Below, piece by piece: positions 1 through 8,261 of a DNA stretch of 64,000 nucleotides. Origin of the DNA: JASSUD01 sp031963445 (GTDB taxonomy: Bacteria; Pseudomonadota; Gammaproteobacteria; Burkholderiales; Burkholderiaceae). The notes below the pieces were generated by a model. The model was not told the origin of the DNA. It saw only the letters and a list, made by a program, of their open reading frames with translations, and ran no database searches. Both the position numbers and the translations under genes were made by a program. Position 1 is the first letter of the stretch. Each line of letters begins with the position of its first letter. The DNA is taken from the NCBI GenBank assembly GCA_031963445.1, contig JASSUH010000001.1:1178001-1242000 (forward strand). The letters run 5' to 3'.

Positions 1-1
1 G

Positions 2-805
2 CTAGGGTTTAACCAAGAGTTTGCAAGCCGCCTCAAGAATCAAGAAAGCACACCGCTTATCAGTGGGCATGGCGGTGACGCACTTTTCCTTGCGCCACCG
101 CCTTTCGGTACGCTAGCCGATGCGTTCCTTAACTTACGTTGGGGGCGGATGATGCGCATTGCGATGGAGTTGGCATTTATGTATAGGGCTTCATTACCTC
201 AAGTTGCGTGCAGAGCGATGCGCTCTCTGTTTAGTGCAGACCCCTCTGACAATGTTAGTGGCGACTTCGCCCTGTTTTCTAAAGCAGCGCAGCCGCCGGC
301 AGGAAAAGGTCGAGCGCATTTGCATCCCTTTTTGCAGAAAACAAAAATTCGGCAACCGGGTAAGTTGTATCAATTATTTTTGGCCTTCTTATCGCTGGAT
401 GATATTCGTGCGCCGGCGCATCCTTTTACGCAATTGACACACTATCCATTTCTCTCTCAGCCGATGCTTGAGTTAGCGGTTAACACGCCTAGCTATGCGC
501 ACTTTGAGGGAGCGCATAACCGTATCTTGTTAAGAAAATCGGTTGCCAAAGCAACCGATTATGCTAACTTATGGCGCCGCAACAAAGGTGAAACTTCGGG
601 CATTGATCTATTAGGTATTCGTCAGCATAAGAAACATGTGATGGAGCTTTGCTTAGAAGGCTTTCTTGCCAAAGAGGGTTATCTTGATCTCGCCAAAACG
701 CATATGGCTATTCAGGAAAGTGCCAAAGGCCGTAATGACTATTTCATGAGCATTCTGCATATTTTTGCGGTTGAACTTTTTATGCAAGGTTGGCAGCAAG
801 CATGA
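2..805 (+). CDS. lasso-peptide macrolactam synthetase (asparagine-synthetase-like cyclase), C-terminal part
   Basis: The reading frame is open from base 2, so the gene begins upstream of the window. The visible 267 residues align along their whole length with the C-terminal half of the complete paralogue at 5586-7328. Shared landmarks are a GHGGD motif near the start, the block LWRRNKGETSG and the tail AKGRNDYF. In lasso-peptide clusters this ATP-dependent asparagine-synthetase homologue activates an Asp/Glu side chain and closes the macrolactam ring. The TGA stop overlaps the ATG of the exporter (ATGA, 802-805), so the two are probably translationally coupled. The matching precursor and leader peptidase, if present, lie upstream of the window. 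Assignment rests on the paralogue and the exporter partner. Confidence 0.85.
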   Translation, partial: LGFNQEFASRLKNQESTPLISGHGGDALFLAPPPFGTLADAFLNLRWGRMMRIAMELAFMYRASLPQVACRAMRSLFSADPSDNVSGDFALFSKAAQPPAGKGRAHLHPFLQKTKIRQPGKLYQLFLAFLSLDDIRAPAHPFTQLTHYPFLSQPMLELAVNTPSYAHFEGAHNRILLRKSVAKATDYANLWRRNKGETSGIDLLGIRQHKKHVMELCLEGFLAKEGYLDLAKTHMAIQESAKGRNDYFMSILHIFAVELFMQGWQQA

Positions 806-2700
806 AAACGCAATGTATTGCTAAGGAATCTCTGCATAACCTTGGTAGCGAGGCCTCTAAAAAAGAGGGGCATGATGTCGCTGCAGGAGTGATACGGAAA
901 TTCCTCAGAACGATGCCTTTTTTATTGAAGTGCCTTTGGTCGAATACTTGGTCTGCCCATTTTCAAGTGCTGACGGCGATAGCCTGCATAGGCACTGCGA
1001 TTGGCATCAGCGTCATTACACCGGTATTGCTCAAATATCTAATCGAAGTCTTATCTGCTCCATCCCCTTCCGTGATAACTGCCTACATACTGTGCGCGGC
1101 TTATGGTGGGGCATGGTTTCTGTCACAAGCATTGCGGCGTGGTGAGCAATATCTATTATTAGTGATTAATGAGCGTATCAAACGCACCGTCACGCTCAAT
1201 TACGTGAGCCAACTGCTCAACCAACCTGCTTTAGCACTCAGCGAACATCAAACTGGAACAGCCGCGAGCGAAGTCAGACGTGCGCAAGACAGCATCATGC
1301 GCGCACTGATCGGTATTTTCTGGAGCATTGCGCCGCTTTGCATTGAAATCATATTTGCGGGTTGCGTCGTGTTTGCGTTGTTTGGCGCGCTCTATGCTTT
1401 TGTATTGCTAGGATTTTTATTCGCTTATCTTGGCTTCACCGCGGTGACCGTACAACGTAGTGCGAAGCTACAACGTCAAGGTAACCTTGCTACCGACCGT
1501 GCCTCAGCCCGTTTGGTCGATGTGCTGACGCATGTGCAAACCATCAAAGCTTTTGCGAATGAAGCGAGTGAGTTAACCCAACTCGATCGCAATTTTCAAA
1601 CTAGTGAGCAAATCAACAACCGCACCAATCGTGTGATGGAATTATTTGGGACGCTGCAACTGCTAATCCTCGGCGCTGCGTTAGCGACACTGACTTTATT
1701 GGCTTGCCGAGATATCCTCGTGCATCGATTGACGGTTGGCGATTTCGCTTTATTAAGCAGCTACTTGCTGCAATTTACGTTGCCGCTCGGTGCTTTTGGA
1801 TATGCGATACGAGAAGCGCAGTTAGGTATGTTTAACCTGGGCGAGCTGCTGGACAAATTGCAAGCACGGCATCAATTTAAACCCACGCATCAATCACTAT
1901 TTAAACAAGCCCCATCGATCGAATTTCGGCAGGCAAGTTTTCGTCATGTATCAGGCAAACGCATCTTAGAACAAGCCAATTTTTTCATCCCTGCTGGTGC
2001 TTTTTGCGCAATCGTTGGAGAAACCGGAGCAGGAAAATCCACCTTGATGAAATTACTGCTGCGTCTATACGCGCTGGAGAGTGGACAGATATTGATAGAT
2101 GGTCAGACGATCGAATCACTTGACGCGCAACCTTTACGTCAATCGATTAGCTACGCCACACAAGATGCACATTTATTAGATCGATCTTTGCTAGACAACC
2201 TCCGCTTTGCGCATCCGACAGCTTCAGAGAGCGACATCATGCAAGCGATTCAAATGGCTATGCTAACGCCAGTCGTTAACGCAGCAGAAGAAGGACTCGA
2301 GACACCTATTGGTGAGCGTGGCAACAAATTATCAGGTGGCGAACAACAAAGAGTTGCATTAGCCCGTGCTCTACTACGACAGAGCTCTTTATTACTACTG
2401 GATGAACCCACCGCAGCACTCGATGCACAAACCGAAGCAGCCATCTTTCACCATCTATATAAAAATTACCAACACACCACTCGACTCGTCATTGCACACC
2501 GCCTCTCAGCGATTCAGCAAGCAGATTTAATTTTGGTATTAAAAGAAGGCGCCATCGTTGAATCAGGTACACATCAGAGTTTATTAGCACAAAGCGGCGT
2601 GTATGCCGATCTTTGGTGTAAACAAGGCAATATGCAGTTTGATAAAACAGTGCTTGACGATATGCCTACTCAAAACATTCGACAAATATCAGTTTTTTAG
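802..2700 (+). CDS. ABC transporter, fused permease-ATPase, probable lasso-peptide exporter (D protein)
   Basis: This is a half-transporter of 632 residues. An N-terminal six-helix transmembrane domain is followed by a nucleotide-binding domain with Walker A GETGAGKST, signature LSGGEQQR and Walker B LLLLDEPTAALD. Such proteins dimerise in the inner membrane and, in lasso clusters, export the mature peptide and give self-immunity. The start at 802 is chosen because it overlaps the cyclase stop; a TTG 12 bases upstream is possible. It has a longer N terminus (about 40 residues before the first helix) than its paralogue at 3780-5567, which it otherwise matches throughout. The lasso role is inferred from the neighbour; the ABC exporter class is clear. 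Confidence 0.88.
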   Translation: MKTQCIAKESLHNLGSEASKKEGHDVAAGVIRKFLRTMPFLLKCLWSNTWSAHFQVLTAIACIGTAIGISVITPVLLKYLIEVLSAPSPSVITAYILCAAYGGAWFLSQALRRGEQYLLLVINERIKRTVTLNYVSQLLNQPALALSEHQTGTAASEVRRAQDSIMRALIGIFWSIAPLCIEIIFAGCVVFALFGALYAFVLLGFLFAYLGFTAVTVQRSAKLQRQGNLATDRASARLVDVLTHVQTIKAFANEASELTQLDRNFQTSEQINNRTNRVMELFGTLQLLILGAALATLTLLACRDILVHRLTVGDFALLSSYLLQFTLPLGAFGYAIREAQLGMFNLGELLDKLQARHQFKPTHQSLFKQAPSIEFRQASFRHVSGKRILEQANFFIPAGAFCAIVGETGAGKSTLMKLLLRLYALESGQILIDGQTIESLDAQPLRQSISYATQDAHLLDRSLLDNLRFAHPTASESDIMQAIQMAMLTPVVNAAEEGLETPIGERGNKLSGGEQQRVALARALLRQSSLLLLDEPTAALDAQTEAAIFHHLYKNYQHTTRLVIAHRLSAIQQADLILVLKEGAIVESGTHQSLLAQSGVYADLWCKQGNMQFDKTVLDDMPTQNIRQISVF

Positions 2701-2874
2701 CCGCTTCCATACACACCAAGAAATGAGGGATCTATTTCTGAAGTAAATATGGAAGCTGCATGAATAACTTAGTATTGAGGAAGCTAGAGAAGGTCATGAA
2801 TACCTTTTTTAAAATCATTTTCTTTCGAGCAAAATGCGCTCATCTAAGCATTGCTAGAGGATATCTGCATAGCC

Positions 2875-3410
2875 TTATCTCCCCCGCCCCCTGGCGGCTT
2901 CTACATCATCAGTATTGCCATTTTGTTTAAATTTAGAGTAAATTTCCTTGCCTACTATACCCACAGCCGGCGAGCCCGTAAGTCCTGAGGCAAGGGCACA
3001 TAAGACTTTGGTCTGTGGCGAATCTGCCATGACCGCCGCAAGTGCGCACAAAGTACTTGTGACCATGGAAGCACTAACTACACTGAGCTTTGAATCTTTA
3101 AATACCGAAGAATATTGTAGTGGTGGCAATATGTTTGGTGTGGCCCCGCCCGAAGCTTCGCGATTTTGAGATGCTGATGGAGAATCAGCACCCTGTGAGA
3201 TACGATCCATCGATTCGGATGTGCGAGGGGATAAGGTGTATGTTGAAAAAGGGGGCGACTGCTCTTCGGATGTGCGAGAGGGGATGTTTTGTAAATTGGG
3301 GAAGAATTTACGCGGCCGTGTGTGCGTTGATTGCTCCACGTGAGCAGGGAGAGGCTCCTCCTGGGCAGGGGGGGGAGATCTAATGTAGATATTATGTTGT
3401 TACGATCCAT
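2875..3410 (-). pseudogene. hypothetical effector-like protein split by a poly-C(8) frameshift (phase-variable or slippage-decoded candidate)
   Basis: An AGGAG ribosome-binding site lies 7 bases before an ATG at 3410. The frame opened there reads about a dozen codons and then runs through eight consecutive C residues (3368-3375 as G on the + strand). In the frame set by the ATG the downstream protein is of odd composition and ends at 3078. Adding one base at the C tract joins the same start to the long frame 2875-3339, giving about 178 residues. The result is a Pro/Ser/Arg-rich disordered N-terminal half followed by two moderately hydrophobic segments and a basic tail. The long frame alone has only a GTG start without a ribosome-binding site, so the joined reading is preferred. 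No family is recognised. Confidence 0.5.
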
Positions 3411-3591
3411 TTTTTTCTCCTAGGCACATATGAGTTAATCAGCAATAACACCTTGGTTTCATTCTATTTTTCAAACATCTCGTCTTCTTGTTCATACAGT
3501 ACAGTGTAGGCAGTATTCTAGAAATCCAAGGGAGAAATTCGAAAAAAAATGCTGTAATACGAAGTGACCTTGTCCCTGAAAAACGGATGCT

Positions 3592-3774
3592 TTGAGAGAT
3601 AATTCGACTCAAGGAAAATTGTTGTATTTGCAGTATGCGTTTGGCTTATTGGATGAGGAAGTGGTTCAGTCGTGGCTTGAAAATCTGTATTGGCAGGCTT
3701 TTACGGAAGAGCAGTATTTGCAAACAGAGCCTTCTGTTTTAGAAGCTTTTACTGCGCGCCTCTTTTTGCGCTAG
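3592..3774 (+). mobile_element. IS5-type transposase N-terminal fragment
   Basis: About 60 residues are readable (TTG start, or an open frame from about 3580). They contain a stretch (YLQYAFGLLDEEVVQSWLEN, then YWQAF and YLQTEPS) that I recognise from the N-terminal region of IS5-type transposases. No catalytic DDE region, terminal inverted repeat or downstream portion is visible, so this is a decayed scrap. It sits exactly between the two convergent lasso modules, only a few bases from the end of the second ABC gene, and could mark the event that placed the modules head-on. Confidence 0.55.
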
Positions 3775-3779
3775 CGCAT

Positions 3780-5567
3780 TTAATCAAACGGCGCATCGTT
3801 TACATTGGCTGATCGATCAAATGTTAAGTCAATCTGCTTATGCCAAAGATCGGCATACTCGCCTTGTTGTGCTAATAAACTCTGATGTGTACCTGATTCA
3901 GCGATTTTCCCTTCTTTCAATACCAAAATTAAATCTGCATGCTGAATGGTCGCTAGTCGATGAGAAACTATGACGCGGGTTGTGTGGCGGTAATGTTGAT
4001 AAAGATGCTGAAAGATGGTGGCCTCGGTTTGCACGTCGAGTGCTGCGGTAGGCTCATCTAAAAGTAATAAAGGGCTTTGTAGTAACAGTGCCCGTGCGAG
4101 GGCTATGCGTTGCCGCTCGCCGCCTGATAATTTATTACCCCGCTCACCAATGGACGTTTCAAGGCCGGCGTTTGCCGCAGCAATGACAGGCGCTAGCGCG
4201 GAAGTACGAATGGCCTGGGCGATTTCCTCAGCCGATGCCTGTGGACGAGCAAAACAAAGATTGTCGCGTAGTGATCGATCTAGCAGATGTGCCTCTTGAG
4301 TCGCATAGCCAACTGATTGGCGTAGTGGCGAAGCAGAAAATGATGCGATGGGTTGGCCATCGATCAGTATTTGTCCACTATCAAGCGCATACAAACGCAG
4401 CAACAGTTTAATCAGTGTGGATTTCCCACTGCCAGTGGAGCCAACAATCGCGCAGAATGCGCCAGCAGGGATAAAAAAATTGGCATGCTGCAACACATGT
4501 TTACCTGACGAATAGCAAAAGCTGGCATTGCGGAATTCGATCGATGGTGCTTGTTTAAAAAGAGGTTGGCGATCTGGTTCAAAAACCCGTCTAGCGTTGA
4601 AGGTGGGCAGCAATTCTTCAAGATTGAACAAACCGAGTCGTGCTTCCCGTATCGCATAACCAAACGCGCTAAGCGGCAACGTAAATTGCAGCAGATAATT
4701 GTTTAATAGGGCAAAGTCCCCGATAGTGAGGCGGTGGGCGAAGACATCTCGACCCGCTAGGGAGGTGAGAGTAATCAGACCAAGGCCAATGATCATCATT
4801 TGCAGCGCACTGAACATTTCCGTTTTGCGCGTGCTATAGACACTGGTTTGTTCTCGGATTTTGAGTATCTCATCAAGCTGTGCCATCTCGTTTGCTTCTT
4901 TGGCGAATGCTTTGATGGTGTCTGCGTGGGTAAGGGTGTCGATTAGATGAGCTGAGGCGTGGTCTGTGGCTAGATTTTTCTGACGTTGCCATACTGCGCA
5001 ACGCTTGACTGTGAGGGTCGTGGAATAAAGATACGCTGTTACAAATCCGATTAGGATAGTGGCATACAGCGGACCAAACAGCGAGAGCACAACCACACCC
5101 GCGAACGCAATTTGGACGCAAAGCGGGGCAATATTCCAAAAAATTCCAATCAGCGCACGCATCACGCTATCTTGTACGCGATTAACTTCGCTTGCGGAAA
5201 AGCCAGTTTGATGATCACTCAACGAGGAGGCCGACCGATCAAACACCTGACTGACATAGTTCAGGGTGGTAGTGCGCCTAACACGCTCATTGATTGCGAT
5301 CACCAAATATTGCCCGCCGCAACGCAGCGCTTGCGAGAAAAACCAGGCGCCGCCATAGGCCGCGCATAGTGCATAGATGGCTAGTAACGAGGAGGATGGG
5401 CTGGCAAAGTCATCCAGGAGCCATTTAAGCAATATGGGTGTGACCACGGTCAAGCCAATCGAGCAAGCCGTGCAGCCTATCGCAGCCATCACCTGCAAGC
5501 GTGCGGCCCATTCCTTCGGCCATAAACAGTTGAGCAAGAAAAGTAGGGTCTTAAAGGTGAGTCGCAT
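3780..5567 (-). CDS. ABC transporter, fused permease-ATPase, probable lasso-peptide exporter (D protein), second copy
   Basis: The 595-residue half-transporter has its transmembrane domain at about residues 1-320. Walker A is GSTGSGKST (376-384), the signature LSGGERQR lies near 480-487 and Walker B LLLLDEP near 500-506, followed by the H-loop in VSHRLAT. It is a close paralogue of the transporter at 802-2700 on the opposite strand. The ATG lies 18 bases downstream of the cyclase stop codon, so it is the last gene of an operon precursor-cyclase-exporter. Function as lasso-peptide exporter/immunity pump is inferred from this context. Confidence 0.88.
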   Translation of the reverse strand: MRLTFKTLLFLLNCLWPKEWAARLQVMAAIGCTACSIGLTVVTPILLKWLLDDFASPSSSLLAIYALCAAYGGAWFFSQALRCGGQYLVIAINERVRRTTTLNYVSQVFDRSASSLSDHQTGFSASEVNRVQDSVMRALIGIFWNIAPLCVQIAFAGVVVLSLFGPLYATILIGFVTAYLYSTTLTVKRCAVWQRQKNLATDHASAHLIDTLTHADTIKAFAKEANEMAQLDEILKIREQTSVYSTRKTEMFSALQMMIIGLGLITLTSLAGRDVFAHRLTIGDFALLNNYLLQFTLPLSAFGYAIREARLGLFNLEELLPTFNARRVFEPDRQPLFKQAPSIEFRNASFCYSSGKHVLQHANFFIPAGAFCAIVGSTGSGKSTLIKLLLRLYALDSGQILIDGQPIASFSASPLRQSVGYATQEAHLLDRSLRDNLCFARPQASAEEIAQAIRTSALAPVIAAANAGLETSIGERGNKLSGGERQRIALARALLLQSPLLLLDEPTAALDVQTEATIFQHLYQHYRHTTRVIVSHRLATIQHADLILVLKEGKIAESGTHQSLLAQQGEYADLWHKQIDLTFDRSANVNDAPFD

Positions 5568-5585
5568 CTTTAGTCATCTCGTGCT

Positions 5586-7328
5586 TCATTGCCATCCCTG
5601 AATAAAACACTCGAGGGCGAAAATAGTAAAAAGATCCATAAAATAATCGTTGCGACCTTTAGCGCTTTCTTGGATGGCGGTATGGACTTGGCTTAGATTG
5701 AGATAGCCTTCTCTTGCGAGGAACCCCTCAAGACACATTGCCATGACATGATCTTTATGCTGGTGTATGCCCAGTAAACCGATGCCTGATGTTTCGCCTT
5801 TATTCCTTCGCCAAAGATGTGGGTACCCAGTGGCAGCAGAGACTGCCCTTCTCAGAATAATGCGATTATGCGCGCCCTCAAAATGATCGTAGCTTGGCTT
5901 GGAGAGCGCGAATTCGACCATCGGTTGGCAAAGAAATGGGTAATGAATAGGCTTCTTGAACGGGTAAGCTGGTGCTCTTATGTCATCCAGCGCTAAAAAA
6001 GCTAGAAACAGCTGATACAACTTGCCAGGCAGTCGAATCTTGGTCTCTTGCAGGAAGGGATGCAAATAAGCTTTGTGATCGAGCGGTTCTTGCTGGGCTG
6101 CTTCTGACAAAAGATTAAATGTGCTTCTCGTTTTTCCTTGAGGGCTCGAAGAAAAAAAAGATTTAATGGCTTTTTGTATTACTTGAGCAAGCGGAGCTCT
6201 GCTTAGCAAAGCTAAATCCATCGCAATAGGTATCAGCCGCCGCCAGCGTAAGGTGAGTGCTGCATCAGCAAGCGTACTGCAAGGTGGTGGCGCGAGAAAC
6301 AGCGAATCTCCTCCATGCCCATTAACGAGCAGGCTATTTTCCTGCTGGTTAAGTTGATTAGCAAAATGCTGATGAGCTGCTAGCAAGCAATATCTAAGAT
6401 GTGGCTTTGCAACGCGTGGCACGGATGAAGCAGGAGCGAAGGGCAATACCCTGTTGTCTATTTCATAAAGATGAGCCTGCGTATTTTGTGCAACGCCTCG
6501 TGCGTGCGTGAGCTCATTGGATGAACCAATTTCGCCATGATAATAATGAGCACAAAAAAGAGGCTGAGTGGGAAATACGGCACGCAGCGCAAGCAAAACG
6601 GAACTTGATTCCAAACCGCCAGAAAGCTCTAAAACGGGTTGCTCTGTTGGGGATACATAGTGACTGAGGTAGGTTTTTAGTATTTCGTAAGGATTTTGCG
6701 AGGCATCGACGCGCGCGTGCGCGAGCGGATTCCAAACGGGCGCCACTTCCGGTAAGCAACCATGAGTATAGGAAAGGGCACATCCGGGTGGAATTTCCGA
6801 AATGCGCTCAAAGGGCATGGCGCCGCTTTGTACTGACCCTGTGCGTAGCCAGGTGGTAAAAAATGAGGTATTCCAGGTTGGGCGCTCGCCTGCGTCCGCT
6901 AATGTTTGATAGAGGCAGGTGATCGAATCCGAAAAAAGCAGACCACGTTGCTCGTCCCACGACCAGTACACTGTCCATTGACTGCTTGGGTCAGCGCAGC
7001 AGATAAATTTTCTGGCGGCCTTATCGAAGCAAAAAAATAAATATTTACCCCAGAATTGACTGGTTAATCGGGCTGGGCCTGCTAATGCAATTGCAGATAA
7101 ATCATCTTGATTAATTGGGCGCTCACCGTCTTTGGAAAAGGCCGAGCCATAAAGGCCATAAAAGAGTATTTCGCTCTTTCCATACAGGGCGCCTTTTATA
7201 TGGGTATCGTCCTCTGCATGCGATAACGCGCCAATGATCTGATCAGTTTTATCTCGAGTGAGAAGCCATTTTCGATTTTGCGTTAAAAAGTCTTGGGTAT
7301 TTGGATAAGCGATGCCGAGAAGAGTCAT
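5586..7328 (-). CDS. lasso-peptide macrolactam synthetase (asparagine-synthetase-like cyclase, C protein)
   Basis: The 580-residue protein has the class-II asparagine synthetase layout. An N-terminal glutaminase-like half (about 1-190) lacks the nucleophilic Cys2, as is usual for lasso cyclases that need no glutamine. The synthetase half carries a PP-loop SGGLESSS at 236-243 and a GHGGD motif further on. The PP-loop has Glu where asparagine synthetases carry Asp. It would adenylate Glu8 of the precursor core and join it to the core N terminus. It lies 306 bases downstream of a recognisable precursor and directly upstream of the exporter. Family assignment is firm; the lasso role is strongly supported by the precursor. 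Confidence 0.9.
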   Translation of the reverse strand: MTLLGIAYPNTQDFLTQNRKWLLTRDKTDQIIGALSHAEDDTHIKGALYGKSEILFYGLYGSAFSKDGERPINQDDLSAIALAGPARLTSQFWGKYLFFCFDKAARKFICCADPSSQWTVYWSWDEQRGLLFSDSITCLYQTLADAGERPTWNTSFFTTWLRTGSVQSGAMPFERISEIPPGCALSYTHGCLPEVAPVWNPLAHARVDASQNPYEILKTYLSHYVSPTEQPVLELSGGLESSSVLLALRAVFPTQPLFCAHYYHGEIGSSNELTHARGVAQNTQAHLYEIDNRVLPFAPASSVPRVAKPHLRYCLLAAHQHFANQLNQQENSLLVNGHGGDSLFLAPPPCSTLADAALTLRWRRLIPIAMDLALLSRAPLAQVIQKAIKSFFSSSPQGKTRSTFNLLSEAAQQEPLDHKAYLHPFLQETKIRLPGKLYQLFLAFLALDDIRAPAYPFKKPIHYPFLCQPMVEFALSKPSYDHFEGAHNRIILRRAVSAATGYPHLWRRNKGETSGIGLLGIHQHKDHVMAMCLEGFLAREGYLNLSQVHTAIQESAKGRNDYFMDLFTIFALECFIQGWQ

Positions 7329-7634
7329 AAGATAGTTTCAGTAATCGGTAGGAAACTCTAGAACGACGATTAGCTTTTCTTTTCTAAGACTGCTATCGCC
7401 GAGGATGATGCCCCTTCGGCTTTTGACCACGTGTATATATGGAAAGGATTGCGCGCCAATCACCAGCTTCATAGTGAAACCAGCGGGCGCGCTTTTTAAT
7501 TTTCATTATCAGCAAAGCGCTAAACAATCCCTTAGCACTGTGTCCATCCAAATTGAAATTAATCGATATCAATGAGGACGGTAGCCAGAATGCCTATTTA
7601 GCGCCGCCTTACACAAAGGCCTTATAACAAGGTT
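7329..7634 (-). other. gap between precursor and cyclase; no leader peptidase recognisable
   Basis: In proteobacterial lasso operons of the capistruin/burhizin type a leader peptidase (B, transglutaminase-like, with an RRE domain) normally sits between precursor and cyclase. These 306 bases are too short for it. The only open frame runs from about 7593 down to the stop near 7400 (roughly 65 residues, basic, with an ARWFHYEAGDW stretch). It shows neither the Cys-His-Asp protease signature nor an RRE that I can recognise. A small stem-loop follows the precursor. The gap may hold a decayed remnant. Confidence 0.5.
7606..7620 (-). promoter_or_regulatory. short stem-loop after the lasso precursor
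   Basis: Fifteen bases after the precursor stop codon, the minus strand reads a 5-bp stem (GCCTT/AAGGC) with a 5-base loop. Stem-loops in the precursor-to-processing-enzyme gap often raise precursor mRNA relative to enzyme mRNA. There is no T-run, so it is not a classical terminator. Confidence 0.3.
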
Positions 7635-7787
7635 TTACAGGTCGTCGTCGTACTTACCAAAGCCCGCTTCATTTTTCTCGCCCACTGCTCCCAGCGTGGA
7701 CTCAGAAGCACAAAACTCCGTCAGCACTTCGTCTTTTGTTTGAAAGCTAGATACTTCGAGGTAATTGACATCTTTAGTTCTTTGCAT
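7635..7787 (-). CDS. lasso peptide precursor, predicted core GAVGEKNEAGFGKYDDDL
   Basis: A 50-codon ORF starts at an ATG at 7787 behind a G-rich stretch (GGGGG at -12 to -8). The leader ends in ESTL, placing Thr at position -2 before a Gly core start, the hallmark recognised by lasso leader peptidases. The 18-residue core then has Gly1 and Glu8, which allows an 8-residue macrolactam ring, and a tail rich in Asp. The leader/core border CASESTLG resembles that of burhizin from Mycetohabitans as I remember it (CASSETLG), and both cores share an EAG segment just after the ring. The cyclase and exporter follow on the same strand. The exact core sequence is one I do not recognise as described. Confidence 0.85.
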   Translation of the reverse strand: MQRTKDVNYLEVSSFQTKDEVLTEFCASESTLGAVGEKNEAGFGKYDDDL

Positions 7788-7945
7788 GATGAACCCCCAT
7801 TACTTTCTAGTTAAATAAGACCGCTACCAGACTGCGCAGCGGGTAAGTCAACTTAATCAAAATAAGAATACGGTGATTAAATCTTCTCAATCATTTCATA
7901 GCAAATGCTATGCCATCAGCGATATAGCCTTATTTCAGAACGTGT

Positions 7946-8156
7946 AGTCGTACCGGATGGGCGTCCACGTGGCAGGACGCTATGCGAGAAAAGATTAAAA
8001 ATGAGGTACCAAAGATGGGATTGCCTGAAGATCAGGCAAGAGAAGCGCTGTACTTTACGCTAGGCGATGGACGTACTACAGCCATTACAAAAAAATTAGA
8101 GCGTCGAGATGGAGATGTATACGATTTTGCTACCCACCCGAACCCTACTACGACGC
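7946..8156 (+). repeat. left copy of 211-bp direct repeat (integrase 3' end)
   Basis: These bases match 19939-20149 over 211 positions without length change and with scattered substitutions. Both encode the C-terminal end of the same tyrosine integrase. The pair brackets the NRPS/PPTase island, about 12 kb. Confidence 0.85.
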
Positions 8157-8260
8157 TTAGTCAATATTTAATTCCGCATAGCATATTGAATTTCGTATCT
8201 GAGAAGCGAAGTTTTTTCTTGATCATCTATGTTAGGGCTATACCTGAAATGGAGCGCTGA
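7982..8260 (+). pseudogene. C-terminal fragment of tyrosine integrase, diverged tail
   Basis: An ORF of 92 residues matches the last 60 or so residues of the integrase at 19198-20199 (MGLPEDQAREALYFTLGDG and the following segment), then loses similarity before the catalytic Tyr. It lacks the core-binding domain and most of the catalytic domain. It retains Arg in DGRT where the longer copy has Cys. Its TGA stop (8258-8260) lies one base before the NRPS ATG. The NRPS ribosome-binding site GGAG sits inside this ORF, so translation of the fragment could feed into the NRPS. Confidence 0.75.
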
Positions 8261-8261
8261 C

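Noticed and set aside
3078..3410. 110-codon frame set by the ATG at 3410 as the real protein
   Set aside because: After the poly-C tract the composition is unlike a natural protein (His/Pro/Tyr-rich, no domain), while the alternative frame gives a plausible protein; kept only as the out-of-phase state.
7400..7594. Short basic ORF between precursor and cyclase considered as lasso leader peptidase
   Set aside because: About 65 residues, no Cys-His-Asp signature and no recognisable RRE; too short.
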